A DNA stretch of 64,000 bases from NCBI GenBank assembly GCA_025774935.1, contig JALGZK010000007.1, positions 1 to 64,000 of the forward strand, given 5' to 3'. Made by a program: the position numbers and the translations under genes. Shown piece by piece: positions 23,807 through 32,180 of the stretch (position 1 is the first letter of the stretch; every line of letters begins with the position of its first letter). The DNA comes from a bacterium (GTDB taxonomy: Bacteria > Joyebacterota > Joyebacteria > Joyebacterales > Joyebacteraceae). The notes under the pieces were generated by a model. That model was not told where the DNA came from. It saw nothing but the letters and a program-made list of their open reading frames with translations, and ran no database searches.

Positions 23807-25789
23807 ATGAGGTGGAGGACGATAGCTGGAGTGATGTTCCTTCTGCTCGCCGCATCGGTCCTCGTCGAGGCCGGCGACTGCGCGGGCACCGACGAGGGGC
23901 GCAGCGAGCCCATCCGGATAACGACCCCGATGAGCCCGCTCCCCGGGCGCGCGGCCTCGCCGTGGAGGAGCAGCCAGGAGGAAGACGCCCCCGACCGGCC
24001 GATGGCCGAGCGGAGACTGCCGGGCGTGCAGGAGGTCTACCTCGGCGAGAACCTGACAGCCGCGAGCCTCCGGCTCGAGAGCGACTACACGGTCGAGCGC
24101 GGGTTTGAGGTCGTGGGCGCAGTCTCGAACTCGGGCTCGGTCGATCTGTACGATATCGTCGTGAGGTTCTTCCTCGGCGGTCCCGACTTCGGCATCCAGA
24201 TCGGCGAGGACATCGTCATCGAGCACCTCGCCGCCGGGGAGACACAGGTCTTCTCCGTGCAGTGGCCCGGCGCGGGAGGCAGTCACACGCTCCATCTTCT
24301 CGTCGACGCGGACGAGTCGATCATCGAGGTGAACGAGGCCGACAACACGGACACGCTCAGCGTGACGCTTCTGGACGACGTGCCGTGGGTCTCGCAGGTA
24401 GTGAACGGCTACTGCAACTACGCCGCGCTCGCTATGCTCTTCAACTACTACGGCGCGGAGAACACGGTGTACGAGGCGGTCGAGTTCGCGGGGTGCGCGC
24501 ACTCGCCCGTCTACATAGACGACAAGTTCTACATGCACGGCGGGGTCCTGAGCTGCCAGACGTGGAGCGACTACGAGTTCGCCGGTGAGATCAGGAACCT
24601 CGAGACGGACGCCGGCACGAGCGCCTCCTGGATTCTCTACATGTTCGCCCTCCGTCAACGGATCGACGCGGGAATCCCCTTCGAGACCGGGGTCGACCCG
24701 TACTACCTCCCGCAGGTGGACTACGACATCCTGAGGGTGCTCGACGCCCACAGCGGCCACGCCGTGGTCGTGACCGGATACACGGACTCCTCGGTCGTCA
24801 TCAACGACCCTGGCGTCGGGATCGAGTTTCCGATGCAGCCGCCGATCCCCGGTGGCGAGCTCCGGGGGGCCGACGTCGTCGTGAGCGTGGAGGAGTTTCG
24901 ATCGGCTGTCGAGCTCACGCTCGGGACGCCTCGAGTGCTGATATCGTACGCGCCCGTGGGTCCCATGCAGCCGCACGACATGATGGTCCTCCAGGCGGCC
25001 CAGAAGAGCGCCAGGCGACTGGAAGGCGACCCGGAGGCCTACGACGACGCGACGCTCTACGGATGGCCGCCCGGCTGGACCCCCGCGCTCGGCGCGAACG
25101 CGTTCGCAACGGCTCAGTCCGACATGAACCAAGGCACGTTCGAGGCACGGTTCTGGGAGCTCGCCGCACAGATGGGCGGCGACCTCGATGCGACGCTCGA
25201 CGCGCTTGCGATCCACTTCGTCGACGGGCTCTTCTGGCACCAGATATCCTGGGACGCGGCGCGCGCGTTCTACGAGACGGAGGGGACGCCCGAGGCGGAC
25301 GCTATCGCGGCTCTCGCCGACGAGCTCACTCTCTGGGGCGAGCTTGCCTACATGGAGTACTACAACATGCTGGTGGCGATCTGGAACTCGGGCGGCAATC
25401 CGGCGGTGGCCGAGCCTCACCTCTCCGTCGTGGCGGGCTACCTTGCGGAGATCGTGCTGCTCGAGGAGCAGGTCATATACTGCCTCCAGTCGCTCGTCGA
25501 GTCGGGCGTTCCTGAAGGCGACGAGATCGCGCGACCTGCGATCATCGCGACGCCGAACCCTTTCAGCTCGTCGACCGAGATCCACTGGGTCGCGGAGCGC
25601 GGCGTCGACGGGAAGATCTGTATCTACGACGTGACCGGGAGACTCGTGCGCGAGCTCCCGGCAGGGAACGCGCGCGGGACGCTCACCGTGAAGTGGGATG
25701 GGGTGGACGGAAGAGGGAGAAGCGTCGCCGCGGGCGTGTACCTCGTGAGGGACTCGCACGGGCACACGACCAAGGTCGTCAGGCTCTAG
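23807..25789 (+). CDS. Secreted C39-like protein with CARDB and FlgD-like domains
   Basis: Domain order in 660 residues: signal peptide (1-22), low-complexity linker, a CARDB-like beta-sandwich (about 80-185; GFEVVGAVSNSGSVDLYDIVV), a peptidase C39-like papain fold (about 190-390; nucleophile candidate Cys in NGYCNYAALAML, His in SGHAVVVTGY, Asn/Asp in VVINDPG), a helical region, and a FlgD-like sorting domain (about 580-660; ATPNPFSSSTEI, IYDVTGRLVREL, KWDGVDGRG, AAGVYLVRD). It is presumably exported and possibly a peptidase on the cell surface; activity is inferred from the retained triad pattern. Upstream 23721-23806 holds only its ribosome site (GGAGG). Confidence 0.8.
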   Translation: MRWRTIAGVMFLLLAASVLVEAGDCAGTDEGRSEPIRITTPMSPLPGRAASPWRSSQEEDAPDRPMAERRLPGVQEVYLGENLTAASLRLESDYTVERGFEVVGAVSNSGSVDLYDIVVRFFLGGPDFGIQIGEDIVIEHLAAGETQVFSVQWPGAGGSHTLHLLVDADESIIEVNEADNTDTLSVTLLDDVPWVSQVVNGYCNYAALAMLFNYYGAENTVYEAVEFAGCAHSPVYIDDKFYMHGGVLSCQTWSDYEFAGEIRNLETDAGTSASWILYMFALRQRIDAGIPFETGVDPYYLPQVDYDILRVLDAHSGHAVVVTGYTDSSVVINDPGVGIEFPMQPPIPGGELRGADVVVSVEEFRSAVELTLGTPRVLISYAPVGPMQPHDMMVLQAAQKSARRLEGDPEAYDDATLYGWPPGWTPALGANAFATAQSDMNQGTFEARFWELAAQMGGDLDATLDALAIHFVDGLFWHQISWDAARAFYETEGTPEADAIAALADELTLWGELAYMEYYNMLVAIWNSGGNPAVAEPHLSVVAGYLAEIVLLEEQVIYCLQSLVESGVPEGDEIARPAIIATPNPFSSSTEIHWVAERGVDGKICIYDVTGRLVRELPAGNARGTLTVKWDGVDGRGRSVAAGVYLVRDSHGHTTKVVRL

Positions 25790-25826
25790 GACACGTCTCC
25801 TCCGAACCTGCGGACCCTCACGCTCG

Positions 25827-25855
25827 GGGCCCGGAGACACCCGATCTCCGGGCCC
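25827..25855 (+). terminator. Intrinsic terminator after the C39-like gene
   Basis: An 11-bp perfect stem (GGGCCCGGAGA and its complement) with a 7-base loop, followed by ATCTCTTTCCC. Confidence 0.75.
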
Positions 25856-25976
25856 ATCTCTTTCCCGCCCCCAACACGCCCCCGCGTCCGCCGGTCGCCC
25901 GAATCCACTTGAGCGCGGTCGCCGCGTCTGGTAAGGGTTGGTCGCTTGAGAACACCACCGACGATCGGAGGACGGA

Positions 25977-26582
25977 ATGCGAAGAGGAACGTTGTTGGTC
26001 CTTGCAGTTCTGCTGCTGTGCTCGTCGCCGGTGCTGGCCCAGAAGTTCGAGCTCACCCCGTTCTATGGATACCGCTGGGGAGGGACGCTCAAGACCGACG
26101 CGGGCGACTTCGTGGTCGAGGCTTCGGGGAACTACGGGGTCATGTTCGACATGGCGGTCAAGCCGGGCGCGTACGTCGAGTTCATGTTCAGCCGGCAGGA
26201 CGGAGAGGTGACACTCAAACACAACGACGGCAGTCCGGACACGAACCCGTTCGACCTCGCGATCGAGTACTGGCACGTGGGCGGTCTCTACGAGTTCATC
26301 GCCGACGGCTCGTTCCGTCCGTTCGTCGTGATCGGTCTCGGTGCGACGCACCTCGTCCCGACCGACGATCGCGACGCCAACTGGCACTTCTCCGGGAACC
26401 TGGGAGTGGGCGGGAAGTACTTCTTCAGCGACAGGTTCGGACTCAGGGTCGAGGCGCGGATCGAGTCGACCAGCCTTCCGAGCGGCAACTACTTCTGCGA
26501 TCCGGGGAACGCCTGCTACAACATCCATGACGAGGGAATGCATCAGGGGAGCGTCAACGCGGGGCTCATCATCCGGTTCTGA
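25977..26582 (+). CDS. Outer-membrane beta-barrel protein (family A, copy 1)
   Basis: A signal peptide (MRRGTLLVLAVLLLCSSPVLAQ) precedes an 8-strand-like barrel of about 180 residues with alternating hydrophobic/polar strands: KFELTPFYGYRWGGTLKTDAGDF, YVEFMFSRQDGEV, EYWHVGGLYEF, GLIIRF. The final residue is Phe, as expected for barrels inserted by BamA. It is homologous to the protein at 40690-41331 (shared KFE[LI]TP-YG--WGGT, G-Y-VGGLYEF, and G--S-GLI--F). GGAGG is 6 bases before the ATG. Possible adhesin or small porin; the role is unknown. Confidence 0.75.
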   Translation: MRRGTLLVLAVLLLCSSPVLAQKFELTPFYGYRWGGTLKTDAGDFVVEASGNYGVMFDMAVKPGAYVEFMFSRQDGEVTLKHNDGSPDTNPFDLAIEYWHVGGLYEFIADGSFRPFVVIGLGATHLVPTDDRDANWHFSGNLGVGGKYFFSDRFGLRVEARIESTSLPSGNYFCDPGNACYNIHDEGMHQGSVNAGLIIRF

Positions 26583-26636
26583 CCGCGGCCCGCGGCGCGG
26601 CGTGACCACCGTCGCATCGCGCACACCGCCACAATA

Positions 26637-26668
26637 CGAGTCGGCCCGGGTCTACCCGGGCCGACTCG
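26637..26668. terminator. Bidirectional hairpin terminator
   Basis: A 15-bp perfect inverted repeat (CGAGTCGGCCCGGGT and its complement) with a 2-base centre, between the convergent barrel and porin genes. Confidence 0.75.
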
Positions 26669-26687
26669 CTCATCTGTCTCGGACTCC

Positions 26688-27884
26688 TTAGAAGTCTGCC
26701 TGAAACCTGAACGCGACGCCCCTCGCGCCGCCGGCCTTCTCGAGCTTGCTCAGGGAGTATTCGATGGTGACGCGGACGTGAGGTGCCATGTACCAGTTCC
26801 CCGCGAACGCGATCACGCTCAGGGCGCCATCGACGTTGTTCGCATCAGTGAGGTCGAGCGTCGAGTAGCGTCCGACGAGCTCGATCGCACCTGCTCCTTC
26901 GTACTTGAGGAAGTTGGTGCTCGGGACGACAGGATTGAACGCGCCGTTCCAGTTGTCGTAGGTACGATGCTCACCCGTGAAAAAGTGCCCGATCTGGATG
27001 TACCATCCCCAGAAGTACGGATTCACCTTGCTTCCGATGTCCGTGGTACCTGTGGGCGACGTCACCTTCGACCGCATAAACTCTGTCTGGAAGTGGCTGG
27101 AACCGAAGCTCCCAGCTATCTCTAAGCCGAGGAGCGAGTTACTCGTCGCCTTCACATACTCCTCGTCACCCGAGTCTGGATCGCCCGTGTCGACATACCA
27201 CGGCGCGAGGTTGAGCTCGGGTTTGCTCTCGTACCTGACGGCGGCATCGACCGGCTCACGGAAGCTGTAGGCCGCCCCGAGGTGGAGATAACGATGGTCG
27301 TCCTCGTCGTGGAACGGGAGTCCAGTGACCCTCACGGTGAGGTTGCTCGTCCCCGCACCGATGCTGTCCCCGTACTGATCCGCCGCCTGGTAGAGACCAG
27401 CCGCCCAAGCCATCTTGTGGTCCAGGAGATCGTTGTGGAACAGGAAGCCGATGTTGCGCCCGGGTGCGAGCGCCGTCGGGCAAGCGAACTCCATGAAGGA
27501 GACGTACCGGCTGGTCGTCATCTCCTCGATGCTGAACGGTTCCCTCGTGTGGCCCACTCTGAAGCGGCCGACGTACGGGATGTCTATGAACTCGGCGAAC
27601 GCGTTTCTGAGAATCGCCTCTCCGCTCTTTATGTCGAAGCTGACGTCCAGCAGGACACGGCCGCTCAGCGTCCCCTGCGCCCAGAGGCGCACTCTCCTGA
27701 ACTCCGAGCCGTTCTCCAAAGGCCCCACGGCGTCGTTCAACCCGTCGTCGACCGACCGCCAGTTGAGCCAGTCGGCCATGAACACGTAGCCGAACCTAAC
27801 ACTGTTCTCGGCCCCGAATGCCTGCGCCGGCGGCGCGGCGATTGCGACCGCGATGACGATGAGTACGAACGAGCGGATCCTCAT
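26688..27884 (-). CDS. Phosphate-selective porin OprP/OprO-like
   Basis: A 398-residue outer-membrane porin (PF07396-like). The start at ATG 27884 gives MRIRSFVLIVIAVAIAAPPAQA, a signal peptide, with GGGAGAAGAG just upstream. Family-type segments are YVFMADWLNW, VGPLENGSEFRRVRLWAQGTL, YVGRFRVGHTREPFSIEEMTSSR-like and EFMRSKVTSP, ending FRFQADF. OprP-type porins pass anions such as phosphate; a phosphate permease lies at the start of the window, 25 kb away, but the two are not linked. It is convergent with the barrel gene at 25977. Confidence 0.82.
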   Translation of the reverse strand: MRIRSFVLIVIAVAIAAPPAQAFGAENSVRFGYVFMADWLNWRSVDDGLNDAVGPLENGSEFRRVRLWAQGTLSGRVLLDVSFDIKSGEAILRNAFAEFIDIPYVGRFRVGHTREPFSIEEMTTSRYVSFMEFACPTALAPGRNIGFLFHNDLLDHKMAWAAGLYQAADQYGDSIGAGTSNLTVRVTGLPFHDEDDHRYLHLGAAYSFREPVDAAVRYESKPELNLAPWYVDTGDPDSGDEEYVKATSNSLLGLEIAGSFGSSHFQTEFMRSKVTSPTGTTDIGSKVNPYFWGWYIQIGHFFTGEHRTYDNWNGAFNPVVPSTNFLKYEGAGAIELVGRYSTLDLTDANNVDGALSVIAFAGNWYMAPHVRVTIEYSLSKLEKAGGARGVAFRFQADF

Positions 27885-28012
27885 CTCTCTTCTCCCGCCT
27901 CGAATCCCTGCTTTGGGGCACGGACCATCTTGGCATTCTACCTGCTCCGCGGGACTCGGGGCAACACCGGGATACGAGCGCACGGAGCGGCTCCAGGCCG
28001 CAGACGACGTCG

Positions 28013-28041
28013 TTGACGGTTCTCCCGACCGGTGATATACT
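28013..28041 (+). promoter_or_regulatory. Sigma-70-type promoter
   Basis: TTGACG, a 17-base spacer and TATACT, starting near 28048, upstream of the DUF4136-like lipoprotein and the barrel gene after it. Confidence 0.68.
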
Positions 28042-28137
28042 GCCCCGTCTGAGAATCGGGGGACACACACTCCGCGGCCTGCGGCCACTCGGTGACCTGC
28101 GGGCAGCACGAGAGATCGGATCACGGAGGGAAGAGGA

Positions 28138-28836
28138 ATGGAGACTACGGGCAAACCGAAGCACCGGCTGCTGGCGTGGTGCCTGGCCGCGCTTCTTGTC
28201 ACGGGAGCGCTCTTCGGGCTTACCTCGTGCAGTCTGGACTCGGGCTTCAACACGATCGAGGACTTCGATGTGGTCGTCACGCTGTACACGCCCGGTCTGG
28301 ACTACAGCCAGTTCACCACGTACGCGATGCCGGACTCTATCGCGTACCTCGGGTACGACCCCGAGGAGGACGATCCGCCGGACAGGAACTACGACGACCT
28401 CATTCTCGAACTAGTCGAAGAGAATCTGGCGGCCCTGAACTACGTCAGGGTCACCGACCCGGAGGCGCCCGCTCCCGATCTGGCTGTGCTCGTCTCGATC
28501 ACGGACCAGGACTGGGCCGCCTGGGTCGGGTACCCGTGGTGGGGATACTGGGGCTGGTACCCCGGTTATCCCGGATGGGGCTGGGGTCCCGGGTACGGAT
28601 GGTACTATCCCCCGTGCTACTACTGCGGCGGCTCCGTCTACGAGTTCACGACCGGCACGGTCATCATGGACATGCTCGACTTCCTCCAGCCTCCCATCGA
28701 GGACGAGATCCCCGTCCTCTGGTCCGGGGCCCTGAACGGCATCATCGACGAGGGGAGCAACCAGCAGCAGCGGATCACCGACGGAATCAACCAGGCGTTC
28801 GACCAGTCTCCGTACCTGGGTACGGAGGCTCCGTAA
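28138..28836 (+). CDS. DUF4136-like lipoprotein, aromatic-rich
   Basis: A lipoprotein with lipobox LTSC (Cys at residue 31). The first part matches the DUF4136 layout (SGFNTIEDFDVVVTLYTPGLDYSQFTTYAMPD), and the tail repeats the family's IIDEGSNQQQRITDGINQAF pattern. In between lies a striking Trp/Gly/Tyr/Pro run from about residue 134 to 165 (WWGYWGWYPGYPGWGWGPG and more), more extreme than in the paralogue at 40053. It is followed by a barrel gene 42 bases on; the same pair occurs at 40053/40690. Lipid-anchored envelope protein, function unknown. Confidence 0.75.
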   Translation: METTGKPKHRLLAWCLAALLVTGALFGLTSCSLDSGFNTIEDFDVVVTLYTPGLDYSQFTTYAMPDSIAYLGYDPEEDDPPDRNYDDLILELVEENLAALNYVRVTDPEAPAPDLAVLVSITDQDWAAWVGYPWWGYWGWYPGYPGWGWGPGYGWYYPPCYYCGGSVYEFTTGTVIMDMLDFLQPPIEDEIPVLWSGALNGIIDEGSNQQQRITDGINQAFDQSPYLGTEAP

Positions 28837-28877
28837 CCGGATGTGGCTGATCGACTGAATCGGGGAGGATGCACACA

Positions 28878-29483
28878 GTGAGAACCATTGTAGCAATAGC
28901 GCTCCTCGCGGTCCTCGCATCCGGAGCGTACGCCCAGTTCAACAGGGACTACACGGGCGTGATCACGTACGACATCTCGATCCCGACATCGGACACGAGG
29001 GAGTGGATCTCGGACTCGAGCTTCCGTGGGTTCGGTTTCCACGGGCGGCGGATGATCAGCGAGAACACCTCGTGGGGAATCTCGTGGGACTGGAGCACGT
29101 TCAACATGCCGACGGACGGCACGATCGAGTTCGACTCCGGCGCAGTGACCGGCCACCAGCACCGGATCATGTACTCGATGCCGATCCTCGTGAACTACCA
29201 CTACTACTTCAAGGACGCCCACGTCTCGTCGGATGAGACAATCCCCTACGTTGGGATCGGCGCCGGGACCTACTGGATCAAGCAGACGCTCGAAATCGGC
29301 GTGATCGCCATCGAGGATAGCAACTGGCACTTCGGGGTCTCGCCCGATGTCGGAGTCAAGATCCCCGTCAGCTTCTACTCCGACCTCGTGGTGGGAGCGC
29401 GGTACAACTACGCGTTCGAGTCCGGGAACACACCGTCCCAGTCGTACTGGACGCTCTACCTGGGGCTCGGGTACTCGAGGTAG
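28878..29483 (+). CDS. Outer-membrane beta-barrel protein (family B)
   Basis: About 201 residues: signal peptide MRTIVAIALLAVLASGAYAQ, then strands with aromatic girdles (TGVITYDISIPTSD, HRIMYSMPILVNYHYYF, YTLYLGLGYSR-like end). GTG 28878 is favoured because GGGGAGG lies 9 bases upstream; the ATG at 28869 touches that ribosome site. It is probably co-transcribed with the DUF4136-like lipoprotein. It resembles an OmpW/OmpA-type small barrel in size; I cannot assign a ligand. Confidence 0.72.
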   Translation: MRTIVAIALLAVLASGAYAQFNRDYTGVITYDISIPTSDTREWISDSSFRGFGFHGRRMISENTSWGISWDWSTFNMPTDGTIEFDSGAVTGHQHRIMYSMPILVNYHYYFKDAHVSSDETIPYVGIGAGTYWIKQTLEIGVIAIEDSNWHFGVSPDVGVKIPVSFYSDLVVGARYNYAFESGNTPSQSYWTLYLGLGYSR

Positions 29484-29502
29484 TCTTCGAAGCGACCTTC
29501 AA

Positions 29503-29547
29503 GGCCCGGAGAGCCTCGCCGAATCGCGCGACGGGGTCCTCCGGGCC
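29503..29547 (+). terminator. Hairpin terminator
   Basis: GGCCCGGAG and CTCCGGGCC pair around a 27-base loop, between the barrel gene and the radical-SAM gene. Confidence 0.45.
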
Positions 29548-29580
29548 AGTTCTTGAATCGAGCCAGGTTGAAGGAGCGTC

Positions 29581-30864
29581 GTGGCGACCACCGAACCGAA
29601 GGCGAGGCGAGCGGGTGAACTCCCGCAGGGCTTCTCCATCATGGCGAAGCCGACGGGTCCCGCGTGCAACCTCAACTGCGAGTACTGCTTCTATCTCGAG
29701 AAGGAAGCGCTCTTCCCGGAGGGGGAGAAGTACCGGATGCCTCGTGATGTGCTCGAGGCGTTCATCCGGAAGAACATCGAGCGCCAGGACTCTCCCGTCA
29801 TCCCCTTCGCCTGGCAGGGTGGGGAGCCGACCCTCCTCGGCGTCGACTTCTTCCGCGAGGCAGTCAGGTTCGAGAAGAAGTACGCGGCCGGCAAGGACGT
29901 CCGGAACTCCCTCCAGACGAACGGCACGCTCCTCACCGATGAGTGGTGCGAGTTTCTGGCGAAGCACGAGTTCCTCGTCGGGCTCTCCCTCGACGGTCCC
30001 GAGGACGTCCACAACAACTACCGCGTCGACCGCGGCGGGGAGCCGACGTTCGACCGCGTGATGCGCGGCCTCCATCTCCTCCAGAAACATGGCGTCGAGT
30101 ACAACATCCTCGCGTGCGTCGCCCGCGCCCATCAGAAGAGGGGCCTCGAGATCTACCGCTTCTTCAAGGAGGCGGGAGCGGAGTTCATCCAGTTCATCCC
30201 CATCGTGGAGCGCGTTCCCGGAACCGAGTCGCGCCGGCTTGGGCTCGAGCTCGGCCTGCCACCCGCGCTCGACGGGAACGAGGTCGATCCGGCCGTCACG
30301 CCCTGGACGGTCGACCGTGACGCGTACGGCGAGTTCCTCGTCGAGATCTTCGACGAGTGGGTTCGGCACGACGTCGGCACGATGTTCGTGATGCTCTTCG
30401 AGTGGACGCTCGCGAACTGGGCAGGTCTCGCTCCGGGAAGCTGCTTCTTCGAGAAGCAGTGCGGCCGCTCGACGATCATCGAGCACAACGGCGATGTCTA
30501 CTCGTGCGACCACTTCATGTACCCGGAGTATCGCCTGGGCAACGTTCTCGGCGACGACCCGAAGGCGCTGATCGATTCCGAGCGGCAGGCGACGTTCGGC
30601 GCCGCGAAGGAGGCCGCGCTCCCCGACTACTGCAGGAGCTGCGACGTCCTCTTCGCCTGCAACGGAGAGTGCCCGAAGCACAGGTTCACGACGACGCCGA
30701 CCGGAGAGCCCGGGCTGAACTACCTCTGCCCGAGCTACAAGAACTACTACCATCACGTCGCGAAGTACATGAACGTCATGCTCCAGCTTCTCAATCAGGG
30801 ACTTCCAGTCTCGAACGTGATGAAGGCGACGGAAGGGCCGCTGGTGATCCCGTACGGAGAGTGA
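29581..30864 (+). CDS. Radical SAM/SPASM protein, anaerobic sulfatase-maturase-like
   Basis: A 427-residue radical SAM enzyme: CNLNCEYCFY carries the CxxxCxxC cluster, PFAWQGGEPTLLG is the GGE SAM-contact region, and a SPASM domain has its cluster ligands in CGRSTIIEHNGDVYSCDHF and CRSCDVLFACNGECPKHRF. The match is to anSME, which oxidises a Cys or Ser of sulfatases to formylglycine in the cytoplasm. Start is GTG 29581 with GAAGGAG 5 bases before. No sulfatase gene is in the window, so the target may lie elsewhere or be different. It has its own position between a terminator and an outer-membrane gene. Confidence 0.88.
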   Translation: MATTEPKARRAGELPQGFSIMAKPTGPACNLNCEYCFYLEKEALFPEGEKYRMPRDVLEAFIRKNIERQDSPVIPFAWQGGEPTLLGVDFFREAVRFEKKYAAGKDVRNSLQTNGTLLTDEWCEFLAKHEFLVGLSLDGPEDVHNNYRVDRGGEPTFDRVMRGLHLLQKHGVEYNILACVARAHQKRGLEIYRFFKEAGAEFIQFIPIVERVPGTESRRLGLELGLPPALDGNEVDPAVTPWTVDRDAYGEFLVEIFDEWVRHDVGTMFVMLFEWTLANWAGLAPGSCFFEKQCGRSTIIEHNGDVYSCDHFMYPEYRLGNVLGDDPKALIDSERQATFGAAKEAALPDYCRSCDVLFACNGECPKHRFTTTPTGEPGLNYLCPSYKNYYHHVAKYMNVMLQLLNQGLPVSNVMKATEGPLVIPYGE

Positions 30865-30916
30865 CCGGCGCCTGGCCGTTCACGTCCACCGCGAAGGTGC
30901 GTAGCAGGACCGGCAG

Positions 30917-32104
30917 ATGACCGATTTCAGGACGCCCGGCTCCCGCTCCTCGGCAGTCGGGCGACGCGGGAATCCCCACACTCGCTCGACCCGAGTCGCG
31001 CGGTTGGCTGTCTGTGCCGCTGTCGCCGCGGCGCTGCTCATCCCTGCGGAGCGCGCCCGTGCCGAGGATAGCGAGGCGGACGACTTCACCGAGAGGGTCG
31101 GGGCCCTCGTCACCGACCTCATGACGCGGGAGTCGTTCATCGTACCCCTCTTCATCTCGAACCCCACGATCGGCTCTGGCCTGGGGCTCGCTGCGGCGCT
31201 CTTCTACCAGCTCGATCCCGTCTCCCGTCCGTCGAGCACCTCTCTCGGCGCATACTACACATTCAATGACAGCTGGATCGTGGCGCTCCGTCAGATGACG
31301 TACTTCGGAGAGGGGAAGCATCGTCTCAACGCCCTCGCGGGGGGATACTCCCTGAACACCGACTACTTCGGTATCGGCTACGAGGCGGGCAGCGAGGGGG
31401 AGTCGATCGCGATCAACGAAAAGGGCTACGCGGTCGAGCCGAACTACCTCCGTCGCGTGACAGAGCACTTCTACGCCGGGATCGGGTACCGCTACATCTA
31501 CATGGACACGTCTCAGGAGCGCGGCCCACTCACGATTCCCGACGAACAGGAGAAGGTCCGGAGCTCCGCACTCGGCGGCGAGCTCGTCTACGACAGCCGC
31601 GACAACGAGCTGAATCCCCGCACCGGAACACACCTGGAGGCGTCCGCCTACGTCAACAGAGCGGCGATCGGAAGCGATACCGACTACGAGATCTACAAGA
31701 TTCAGTACAACACGTACATCGAGTTCAGCGGAGTGCGCGTGCTCGCGCTTCGCGCCATGACACGCGCCACGGCCGGCCAGGTTCCCTACTTCGATCTGAG
31801 TCGCTTCGGAGCCGGCAGCGATCTTCGCGGCTACGTGATGGGGCAGTACCGCGATCATGTGATGTATGCGGTGCAGGCTGAGGGCCGCTTCCCACTCGCG
31901 GGTCGTTTCGGCGCCGTCGTCTTCGCGGGCGTGGGGGGCATCGCGCCCGCTGTCGGTGAGTTCCGTGCCGACGAGCTCCTGCCTAGCGTCGGTACCGGAC
32001 TCCGATTCACAATCTCGGAAGAGCGCCGGATCACTGTCGGGGTCGACTACGCGGTCGGTCGGGACACGGACGGCTGGTACGCGAGGATCGGCGAGGCGTT
32101 CTGA
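30917..32104 (+). CDS. BamA-superfamily surface-antigen barrel without POTRA (copy 1)
   Basis: About 395 residues: signal sequence (hydrophobic core ARLAVCAAVAAALLIPA), a short acidic leader, then a beta-barrel of the bacterial surface antigen type (PF01103): SNPTIGSGLGLAAALFYQ, ALGGELVYDSRDNELNPRTGTHLE, FDLSRFGAGSDLRGYV (the conserved RGY loop) and a terminal IGEAF. There is no POTRA region, so it is not an assembly factor of the usual BamA kind. It aligns along its whole length with the protein at 37776-38942. Transport or secretion function unknown. Confidence 0.82.
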   Translation: MTDFRTPGSRSSAVGRRGNPHTRSTRVARLAVCAAVAAALLIPAERARAEDSEADDFTERVGALVTDLMTRESFIVPLFISNPTIGSGLGLAAALFYQLDPVSRPSSTSLGAYYTFNDSWIVALRQMTYFGEGKHRLNALAGGYSLNTDYFGIGYEAGSEGESIAINEKGYAVEPNYLRRVTEHFYAGIGYRYIYMDTSQERGPLTIPDEQEKVRSSALGGELVYDSRDNELNPRTGTHLEASAYVNRAAIGSDTDYEIYKIQYNTYIEFSGVRVLALRAMTRATAGQVPYFDLSRFGAGSDLRGYVMGQYRDHVMYAVQAEGRFPLAGRFGAVVFAGVGGIAPAVGEFRADELLPSVGTGLRFTISEERRITVGVDYAVGRDTDGWYARIGEAF

Positions 32105-32180
32105 GTGTCCGCTTCCGGCTGAATCGCCCGCGCCTCTCTGCTAGAATGGTCACCCGCGATCTCCGAAGGACCCGGAACCC

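Noticed and set aside
23417-26056. 879-codon open frame on the minus strand
   Set aside because: It covers four plus-strand genes with clear motifs (two zinc-ribbon/membrane genes, the C39-like protein and the start of a barrel). Its translation is Arg/His/Asp/Val-rich, typical of an antisense shadow.
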